The notes under the pieces: generated by a model
The model's database searches: none
Seen by the model: only the letters and a program-made list of their open reading frames with translations
Told to the model about the DNA's origin: nothing
Position numbers and translations under genes: made by a program
DNA from: Isoetes taiwanensis
Lineage: Eukaryota > Streptophyta > Lycopodiopsida > Isoetales > Isoetaceae
Direction of reading: 5' to 3'
Assembly: GCA_021234155.1 (NCBI GenBank)
Contig: JAJEKV010000040.1
Span: forward strand, 13,408,719 to 13,472,718
DNA: 64,000 nucleotides
In this document: positions 55,443 through 64,000 of the stretch, piece after piece
Position numbering within the stretch: position 1 is the stretch's first letter
How the letters are laid out: every line of letters starts with the position of its first letter

Positions 55443-58260
55443 TTGTGCCTCCGGGTGGTGGCCTGGAACTGTCGGGGTTTCCCATGGCAGAAGGGTGATA
55501 GCCTCAATTCAGTAGCTGTGGACATGGACCTCATCTTCCTCATGGAGACATGGGAACACCCAGGCCACAGGCTACCTGATCTGCCAGGGTACCAGCATTT
55601 TTCAGTGTTCAATGGTTGTATAGGGAGACGTGGGCACGATGGGGTTGCCTGCTACTACCGGGCAGCCTTGGCACATTTGGTTTCCCTCCAGAAGACCGAC
55701 AGACATAACCGCTACTTGTGGATCCGAGTGCACCACCCTGGCGGAGATCCTCTCTTCCTAGCTGCTTGCTACTTTCCCCATGCAGAGAATCCCTTCTATC
55801 ACGGCCACCCGGAGGTGGACAGGATGGACCCGTATGTCGATCTATATGATGACATACAGCAGCACAAGCGGATGGGCAGAGTTATGCTCCTTGGAGACTT
55901 CAATACGCGGACAGGGGTGGAGCAGCCATGCGCGGCTGGACCCCCTAGCGGATGGCGTCTTTGCGGTTGCCGGCAGAGGCGGCGTTTGCACACGACACTT
56001 TCGGATGTCGGTCCAGGTCACTTGCTTTGGCGGAACAATTGCTCGATGTGCGGTATCTTTGACTTTGCTCATATGCAATGGCCTACCACAATGGCCCTCT
56101 TCCCGCGGCATTTGCGCACGGGACAATCATGGCGGGCGGAACTAGTGTCGTGGATTATGTCATAGTGGTTGCGCGGGATGTACACCTTGTCGACCATTTT
56201 CACGCCTAAGACGACGGCCCGGTGGGGACGAGGAGGCCGACTTCGGATCACCTCCCACTCTATGTGAAGGCGGGCCCGGCCCGCCGCTCTGAGCCCCTCA
56301 AGAGCGTGATTACCTTGCCGACCTCGGTTGCGCTTTTGGATTATGAGCGGCGGAGGGTTACAGCGACATGCTTTCGCGAAGCCCTCCCGATAGTTCCCAA
56401 GCAGGCCCACAAGCCGGAGCGAAACCCGACCAGGTGGTTGAGCTCCTCGAGGCGGGCGGCACAAATGCTTTGGGGAGACCTCCCCCGCCGGAGATCGAGA
56501 GACCGCAACTTTCCCCGCTGCAGCAGATGGTTTGATGTCGATCGTAAGGCGTAAATGCGCACCGCCTCATCGTGGATCGGGACCGGCGAAGCTCGGGCCA
56601 CTAGCCATTACCGTGCCTTCCTCAAGGAAATAAAGGCAAGGTACACGGCAAGGCACCAGTGGAGAAATGTTCGCCCATCTCGGGGGGCCCACCCAGAGCT
56701 TTCGGGCGCAGGGGTACTCTGCAGAGCCCGCCACGGCCTAAAGGGGAACATCACGCCGCTGGGCGGTGGAAGCGGTACACAACAGCCTTTATGATCCCCC
56801 GGGAACACGGACGGATGTTCCCCCGCAACATGGCCCGCCGCTGGAGATCACAGAAGAAGATGTCGAAGAGGGGCTGCAGCGCCTGGCTAATGGGAAGGCG
56901 GCAGACTTAGATGGCCTGCAAGCGGAGTTGCTCAAGTGGGCGGGGGCGGTCCATGGTGCCCGGCCCCGGCCAGACTGTTCAACAGTATTTTGCAAGAGGG
57001 TTTTCCCCAGTCATGGACCACAAGCGGGGTTGTTTCGATCTACAAGGCAGGGGACCCACACTGTCCATCCAATTACCGAACCATCATGGTCAGCTCAGTA
57101 TTTTCCAAAGCCGTACCGCGTGCATTCTCGAACAGAGGTAAACCGGATGGGCGAGGCAGCAAGTCGGGGGCACTTACCCGTGGCGGGCTTAGGCCAGGCA
57201 TTCGACCGATTGATCATATCTTCACACTCGGGACCACGGGTCGAGGGCAGGCCCGAGGAACCGTCGGGGGACATCTTGTTGTTTTGTGGACTTTGCAAAG
57301 GCTTTCGACATAGTCCCGGGGAAAAGTTGTGGGCTAGGGCGCACCATTTGGGGCTCCCTATGGATCTGAGAGCGCAAGCGCAGTCTGAGGTATCTGAGAG
57401 CTGCACAGCCGCATGCGGCCGGAAGGACCGATCATTTGCCAAGTAGCATTGGAGTTAGGCAAGGTTGTCCTCTCTCCCCCACACTCTTTGGACTTTACAT
57501 TGACCGGTTGGGCTTTGGCTAGTTGCCAATGGGGGGCAGATACTGACTCTTGCACTAGGTCATCCGGCAGCTCATCTATGCGGATGATGTGGACCTCTTG
57601 GCCCATACACCAGAGGGAATGCAGGCACACCTAGATGCCCTGGACACATTCTGCCAGGCGACGGACATGCGGGTCAACCTGGCCAAGACTAAGGTGGTCC
57701 TCATATCCTCCTCACGTCATCCGGCACCTCCGGCGCTCACTTACCAGGGGCAGATGGTAGAGGTCACACCCAGCTACAAGTACCTAGGGGTGGAATTCCC
57801 GTCCTCAATGTATTGGGATGCATCCATTCGCCTTCGGGTGACTGCAGGTTGGAAGGCGCTGTACGCAATGCAAAACAATAGTCACAGGGCAGAGCTGTAT
57901 GACTGGGGCCACCAGTCACATTTGTTCCGGGCACTGGTCGAGCCAGTTCTTTTGTATGGGATCGAGGTGTGGGGCCCAGTGGTGTCTTTGGCGACTTGGA
58001 ACGACTTAGAGCAGGTCCAGAAGACATTTTTGACGCGGGCACTTGGTGTCAAGCCCTCAGTTCCATATCAGATCTTGTTGCAGGAGACAGGATTCATGCC
58101 CCTGCAGCATGTGGCCCTCGATAGGCACATTGTCTATTTCCAGAAGGTGGCCAACATGGGCGACACTCGGCTCCCGCACTTGGCTTACGCTGTGGCGATG
58201 AGCCCGCAACGACTCAGGGCTTGTTGGAAGGACAAGAGAGCCCGCATCGGGCGCTACTGA
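55443..58260 (+). pseudogene. GC-rich LINE ORF2: endonuclease and reverse transcriptase (broken)
   Basis: Endonuclease 55443-56160: RVVAWNCRGFP, FLMETWEH, ACYFPHAENPFY, VMLLGDFNTRTG, then a shift, with ICNGLPQW and SVVDYVI in other frames. Reverse transcriptase 56766-57640: LANGKAADLDGLQAELLKWA, WTTSGVVSIYKAGDPHCPSN, then after further shifts LIYADDVDLLAHTPEGMQAH (catalytic Asp pair), VNLAKTKVV and YKYLGVEF. The C-terminal part to 58260 (LLYGIEVWGPV; QKTFLTRALGVKPSVPYQIL; GFMPLQHVALDRHIVYFQKV) is open over 223 codons. No RNase H was recognised. Confidence 0.8.
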
Positions 58261-58943
58261 ACGTAGACGCGACATAGGTGCGCCGTGTGCACCAATGCAC
58301 GTACGGGATAGGCTGAGGGGGTATTTGGACTCTTGTTTCCTGGGGAAGCTCTGGGACCACCATGCTCTGGAACAGGTAAAGGTGGCACACTACAAACAGC
58401 ACATAAAACCCACCCCTGGTTCGAGGTCCACAGCTCTACCTGCGTTCTCAGTTGCCCATGAAGAAGCGCAAGATTATCGCGTCCATTCAAACAGGGGCCC
58501 ACCATCTTCGGCTTGAGACGGGTCGGTGGGTTGGAGAGCCGCGCACGGACAGGCTTTGTCAGTGTTGCCCACTGGGGGTTGCTGAGGATGAAAGCCATGC
58601 CTTCCGAGCCCAAACCCTATAGTCGGTCCGGGCTCGCTACATTCTCTTGGTGCGACCTGGTCTGCCCCTGCACGAGCTACTCAGTACGCCGTCAGTTTGA
58701 TCCCTTGGCTCCTACCTCCAGGAGGTTTTGGATCTGTGGATTCACCTCTGCCCCCGGGCGCCTACTTGAGGTGCCGGGAATTCATGTGTATATATGTATA
58801 TTTGTACAGCTGCCAGCAGCTTTGTTGCTGCGACAGTTTTTCCCTCCTAAGGGGGGGGGGTTTTTAATCCGGGTAGCAACGGGCTTGCTGCACCCGTGTA
58901 ATGGGTCCCCTAAGCCGATCAGCCTCCGCGGACGATAAAAGAA

Positions 58944-58962
58944 CCTTCCTTCCTTCCTTCCT
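58944..58962 (+). repeat. (CCTT)n tail of the GC-rich LINE
   Basis: Directly follows GCGGACGATAAAAGAA at the LINE 3' end. The truncated copy at 15.8 kb ends the same way. Confidence 0.95.
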
Positions 58963-58963
58963 A

Positions 58964-61166
58964 AATTCTACATATGTATTGGATTAACACTGAAGCTCGA
59001 ACTGTTGGAGTAGGAATTAGAGCTAGAATTCTTGGTTCGGAAAATTCCCCAGAACCATAGCAAATGTCCGGTCAAATTGACAAAAACTCTGGTCAACAAA
59101 AAGTTGTTCGGAAGTGGCCCCGACACTTTTTTTTAGCTTTTAGGAAAAACTACGTCTGAGGTCCACGTGGACGAAAATATTGCATGCAGTTTTTCGGATT
59201 TGGGTAGAATACCCAATTTATTTTTTTCCTTTAATTTTTTCCTTTAGCTTCGTTGCCTAATCTAAATAGCCTAAACCTAAATGGGCCGGAATGAATTCAT
59301 GAAGGGCGGCGCCTCAGCATAGAATACAGATCGCAAATGCAGCAAGAGTTTGCCTCTCCCATTTTTCTTTCCATTTTCTGACTCCAAGGCTTCCTTCCCG
59401 ATGCCTGTTAGTCACCATTTCTCAATGCTCGCCTGTCTGCAAGCAGAGAAAAGAATGCATTATATGCATGTATTAAATTTTCGAGGCTGGACTCTAGAGC
59501 AATGGAGCTATGGAGCAACATTATTTGTTGAGAGCATTGCCCACACCACCATTCCTTCTACTTCTGTATATTGGTGGTGGCTGCTATCATAAAATAGTGT
59601 TGCAAACAGAAACAAGAAATAGGGCAAGGATCGTAGGTTCATGACATATGTAATGTACTTTCTTTCCATAGGGTTTTAGAGCATTTTCTGATATGAAGTC
59701 GGTTGCAGATCAATCTTGAACTTCACTTGCAGAGCATTTCCTAATCCAAGCTCCGAACCTTCCTTTGCAGAGCAGGTTTTTTTCTCCATCAAGCAGTTAT
59801 GTTTTGCCTCTGGTTTGCCTTTGTTTTTTTATTGCTACTTGTATGTATATGTTCATGGTATTGAATCCCGGCGTTGCCGGGCTAATGTCCTTACGTATAT
59901 TTTTAGTCGGCTTTTAACGTCCATACGTGCAACTTTTGTCAATAGAAAACACATCTTGATATTTGCAAGAATGGGCATTATTTGCTTTTGTAATTATTTT
60001 TGTTATTGAAATTATCTAATGATAGTATCAATGTATTAACTTTGCATTTATGGATTTTAGTGGAGAAAATGATGCTTTATAAGGAATGTAGGGGGCAATT
60101 AATTTACTTCTAAAGACAAAAAATTAGAAAGACAAATCCAAAACTTATGCTCAAAATTTTGCTCGAAAAAATAGTTAAGTACATCAACAAAAAATAGGTA
60201 CAAAAATGCAAAACACAAAATTTTGTCCTGGTTCATTGGCATACTTGAAATGCTACCAAATAACATCGTATCAGGGCAAGAATTTATAATTTTCCAAACG
60301 TCCATATGTAAATAAAAGCAAGCATGCTAAACAAAGCAGACCTAAGAGCTCCAACAAAAGTACGTTTAACATTTACAATATGAATTGCTAGATTCCAAGC
60401 TCTTATGGCGCCCAATGGTTGCAACATGTTACAATTTGAATCTCTAGATTTCAACTTCTTTTAGCGGCCAATGCTTGTAATATCTCACACAAATGTTGCT
60501 AACTTTAGATATTTCACGTGCATTTTTGTCCTTTACATTGTTTTGGGCCTCATGAATTGTTTTCATTGTTCACCCTTGCTTCTTATTGATCGATAAGAAC
60601 AACAAATATAGTTTGCCCAATTCGTTTGGTATTGGGGGAGGGTATTTTGGCAATGGTGGGGATTATGATTTCGGTATGGTATGGTATTGTATAGATAAGG
60701 CTATATTGTATAGCTGGTAGCTCATATGTAGTTCATGGTTGCTGTATAGTTTAGTTAGACGGCCATCTCTAAAGCAGATTACATTTTCACATATTTTTCT
60801 TGTTGTTCGTTGCTTGTTCAAACATTCGAGATTGCATTTTGACAAATTTTTTCTTGCTGCTTGTTACTTGTTCAAACATTCAAATTTGATTTCACTTTGA
60901 TCCTTCCACTTTGCATTCTTCCTTTCCCTAAATATGTAATGCACTTTTTGTTGCATGAGGCTCAAATGTCTTATAAACTGTTGCTTTCTTGTTGTTTTTT
61001 AAATAGAATACCTACTATTTTAACATTCTTTGTTTTAATTTCCTTGCTGGTAGATGCTTGCTATACTATGCTATAGATCTAGGGAAAGTTTTCATACATT
61101 CTTTTGATGTCTAATAAATTTGTTTTCTAAATAAGTTTGTAGTCTTTTTTTTTTGCCAGTCTTATT
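58964..61166. other. No gene recognised
   Basis: AT-rich with short frames only. 60360-60490 repeats a motif around ATTGCTAGATTCCAAGC/AATCTCTAGATTTCAAC. Confidence 0.45.
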
Positions 61167-61683
61167 ATGGCTCCAAGAAAGAGAGCACGTCGTGCAATTC
61201 AGATCGAGAAGAATCAAACAACTATGTTTCAAATAGCTAGTTTTCAAAGAGAGGTAGAAGGGGACTCAAACTCATTAGACGTGGAAAATATGGCAGATTA
61301 GGTTAATGCTCATTCTCAAGAGTTGAAGGAAGAGCATCAACAAACTTTGTTGGCTAGAAAAACATTCAAGGATTCTTGGTTAGATGATTATAATTGGCTG
61401 AACTTTGATCATGATAAAGGTAGAGCGTTTTGCAGTTATTGTAGGCAGGACTCAAAGTGTAGAAGTGCATTTGGCAAAGAGAGTGCTAATTTGAAGACTT
61501 CTGCCTTTAAAGACCACGTTGAATCAGATCAGCATAGGCATGCAGTCTGGTTGGTCAAGCAAGCGAAAAATTCATTGCATAAGGTAGCTAAAAAGAAGGC
61601 AGAATCTGTTGATTAGGCGCTACTCAATTTGTTCAGATCTGCATATTTGATCGGGAAGGAGGACTTGCCATATACAATGCAAC
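61167..61683 (+). pseudogene. hAT / ZNF862-like transposase, N-terminal BED/TTF-type zinc finger, broken
   Basis: ATG at 61167: MAPRKRARRAIQIEKN, 44 codons, TAG (61299-61301), then 104 more codons with KTFKDSWLDDYNWLNFDHDK, FCSYCRQDSKCRSAF and FKDHVESDQHRHAV. Together these give the W-x-x-F/L-x-x-D, C-x2-C, H-x4-H pattern of ZNF862/C17orf113-like proteins derived from hAT transposases. A second TAG (61614-61616) is followed by ALLNLFRSAYLIGKEDLPYT, which also fits the family. The catalytic RNase-H-like domain is absent: sequence ends at a hairpin at 61683-61724. Both stops read GAT TAG G and could derive from CAG. Confidence 0.75.
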
Positions 61684-61724
61684 GGTTCTATTGCGACGGT
61701 TCTATTGCGACAGCAATAGAACCG
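61683..61724. repeat. Direct plus inverted 12-bp repeats
   Basis: CGGTTCTATTGC occurs at 61683-61694 and 61697-61708, and its reverse complement GCAATAGAACCG at 61713-61724 (4-base spacer GACA). A perfect hairpin exactly at the point where the transposase homology stops. Confidence 0.92.
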
Positions 61725-61844
61725 ACATTCCTTGGATGGGGACGTCCCTTTGTCATTCCTCCTATTTATTCAGCATCTCTTCATTGTTCTATCATCGGCG
61801 TTCTCTTGAGCTAGAATTCTCCTTCTTCTCTATCCTATCAGTTT

Positions 61845-61987
61845 CATCAATCATCTACCTGCCAGTTTGTGCTAGTTTGTACTGATGATCTACCACTAGG
61901 ACTTAGATTTTCCTACCAGTAGTATCAATCATCTACCTGTTAGTTTGTACCGATGATCTACGATTCAGACTTGGATTTTCCTATTGG
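61845..61987. repeat. Tandem duplication, about 70-bp units
   Basis: ATCAATCATCTACCTG...AGTTTGTAC-x-GATGATCTAC...GATTTTCCTA occurs at 61845-61920 and 61923-61987. Confidence 0.85.
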
Positions 61988-64000
61988 CATCACCTCGCAT
62001 CTAGCAACAGGATGGGTGGCAGCATCCCGGGACAGTCCTGTTCAGATTCAAGCGGATATAGATTGTCACTGCCAGATTCGGTGGTTTGCAGCGGCACAAG
62101 GAGGATGATGGCATCTCTGTTCCAAAACCTTCTTTTCGACAAGCAACGTGATTTCAAGCATACAGGTCCGTAGTTTCTTGCTCATTCATTTTATTTTAGT
62201 GGCATCTCGGTTTTGTCCGAATTTGTGCCGATAGATGAGTCTGTATATGATCTGGCTTGTGGTTTCGTGCTTTCCGTTTTTTTTTTTTTGAATTGTTTGT
62301 GTCTTTGATTCGTTAAAATTTGGGAATCTGGGTATGGTCTGGCTGCAGTTCCTTAGTCTCGCTCGAACTTTGGGGCTGCTTCATCGCCTCTGTCATTTCT
62401 TGCTTTGTTTGGCTACTATGGCTACGTGTGCAGATCTCGAGTTTTTTTTTTTTTAGGGCCCCTTTGTTCTTCGGCAGAGGCCAAGGATTCTTCCTCCGCT
62501 TTGCCCCCTTGCCGATTTTGTGGCATTGTGATTCGAGTTTTTGGGGTTAATCGGTTGAAGTTAATGGGTTGAGAGATTCAACCAATAGAACTCTCGATGG
62601 TCTTCGCTGCATTTGAAGGAGATCCGCAGTACGGAAAAGCAGATAAGTAGATAGATCTTTGATTGATTGATTGCGTGCTCGGGCGATACCGTCGATCCAT
62701 GCCTTTCTCATTACTTTCTAATTGGAGATTGTTTCGATTCTTTTGTTTTCTAAGCTTCGGATCTTTTTGTTGTTTAGTATAATTGTGGCTTGCAAGTCAT
62801 ATATTCATAAGTGACCGATGAAGTTTGATGGACCGATTCGGCCGCTTCTAGCCTATCCTTACGCATTCCATCGCTGACCCCTTTTTGTCTTACGCATTCC
62901 AGCCACGGCCCGCTTTTATCTTTGTTTTTTCAACGTAGCCACAAGCTTATTCCTTTCTAATCTAATTATTCCTTTCTAATCTAAGCTTACCTTGGTTGCA
63001 AAACCGGAACCGCCTCCGCGTCTGTAGCGTAGCTATCGCCCTTTTTTGGAATCTTTGTTCACATCAGGTCCTTTGGGAGAGGGTTACCCGGTCTTGGATT
63101 CTCTTACCCCCATCGGGCCGGGAATACCGGGTTCCCCTTTCCCCAATTCTATTTTTGTTATTTCTAATGGTTGATTTGTTTTTGTTAGATCATCTAACTT
63201 GCCTTAGTAGACATCAATTTCTTGGGCTCGGATCAGCTACTTTTGCGATAAGGAGGGTGGTTTTTCTCGCCACCATTGCAGGTATCTACACCCGGTCTAT
63301 GAGTGCATTGTTGAATAGCTGCTTTGAGGAGTTTCGCATTTAAGCAAGTCCAGGTCAAGAAGTTTAATTTGAATTATTATTCGTCAATTTGTAAGTTTGC
63401 TCGTGTCTCTGTGCGTATCGTTATATCGTTTTTACTAGCGTTACAAACTTTTTGTTGTGCATTATGAGCTTTGTGCACCGGATTTTAATATTTCATCCCC
63501 AATTGTGATGTTTCTTTATATATCCCATCGCAATTTTTCCATATGTATCCTGACACTTACTTTGCTTTGCACAAGGAGGTTCGATAGGTTACTTTTTGTT
63601 CTCTCAATGAGATTCTATCAGATGAATGGCCGTCGAGTGTTTTTTCACGTTCCACTTATTCGTCCTAACAATGCGTATGTATGTTCCGTATAGAGTTCCA
63701 AGGTTAGTTTCACAAGGGAGTGGCCCTAGGGTGTTTTCACATTCCCATGCTACATACATTTCTACATGTGTTGGGACCATGTTCTTGTTGATTTCCTAAG
63801 AGATCACTAACGCAGTGTTGTTTGAGAAATTTTGAATTTGCCATTGGCCGTTGTTGGTTGTCCAGCTTGGTGGTGCAGGTACTGACGGGTAAAATCCAAG
63901 TCCGAATTCTTAGCCTCGGCTCTCCTCGCTTCTGGCTTCTATGTCGATGGCTGTTGCGGATCCTTGTTGGCTACTCTGGCATTCTAACAGAAGCTTTTGC
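61988..64000. other. No gene recognised at the right edge
   Basis: Pyrimidine-rich, moderate GC, with T-runs at 62277-62290 and 62444-62455. It could include a 5' UTR or promoter of a gene beyond the window, but no start or domain can be supported. Confidence 0.35.

Larger units (their letters stand above)
54690..58963 (+). mobile_element. GC-rich LINE with CCTT microsatellite tail
   Basis: About 4.3 kb of markedly GC-rich sequence in AT-rich surroundings. In order: Pro/Arg-rich ORF1 with an RNA-binding-like motif, endonuclease, reverse transcriptase, a long C-terminal region, a 3' UTR and (CCTT)n. Reading frames break repeatedly. The 5' edge is set by the GC shift. The tail is a tetranucleotide repeat, unlike the poly(A)-tailed L1-like LINEs elsewhere in the window, so this is a different clade (not assigned). 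A truncated copy is at 15829-16155. Confidence 0.85.

Noticed and set aside
1-64000. CRISPR arrays, bacterial operons, rRNA genes
   Set aside because: No regularly spaced repeats, polycistronic layout or rRNA sequence seen; introns and LINEs show nuclear eukaryotic DNA.

Overview
The window looks like nuclear DNA of a land plant with a large, repeat-rich genome, most likely a fern or another seed-free plant. The main evidence is one apparently intact split gene on the minus strand (8811-29697). Its ten exons encode a 438-residue coiled-coil protein that I read as CFAP210 (CCDC173), a microtubule inner protein of ciliary doublets. Flowering plants have no cilia; ferns, lycophytes, bryophytes, cycads and Ginkgo have swimming sperm. 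Plant-type receptor kinase, PPR and plastid-division MinD fragments agree with a plant. The fern call is inference.

Layout. 1-6480: a minus-strand LINE (ORF1 plus the start of ORF2) whose ORF1 is interrupted by a young 3.0 kb non-autonomous LTR retrotransposon (1143-4157) with a matching 5-bp target duplication. 6825-8655: a probable long terminal repeat. 8811-29697: the CFAP210-like gene, with a 4.6 kb intron holding a purine-only tract and a 13.8 kb intron holding several LINEs. 30-52 kb: a graveyard of host gene fragments (two PPR, an RLK N-lobe, two exons of a WDR83-type WD40 protein, an RLK C-terminus, a Raf-like kinase C-terminus, the C-terminal half of MinD) plus several local duplications. 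A nearly full-length, mutated minus-strand LINE sits at 42.15-47.86 kb. 53.1-54.4 kb: the 3' end of another LINE. 54.7-58.96 kb: a GC-rich LINE ending in a CCTT microsatellite. 61.2-61.7 kb: the broken N-terminal part of a hAT/ZNF862-like transposase. The rest, including the right-hand 2 kb, has no gene I can support.

Patterns worth following: (1) the ciliary gene and its two apparent GC-AG introns; (2) at least five sites where a GGAC-x-x-TAAAA motif is followed directly by a 4-5 bp microsatellite, which suggests these repeats are tails of one retroposon family; (3) a cysteine-rich, SAND-like segment in a LINE ORF1; (4) in-frame TAG stops replacing expected Gln or Trp codons in CHG contexts. 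I found no operon-like or defence-like new system. No database search was possible, so family names rest on motif recognition and recalled sequences.
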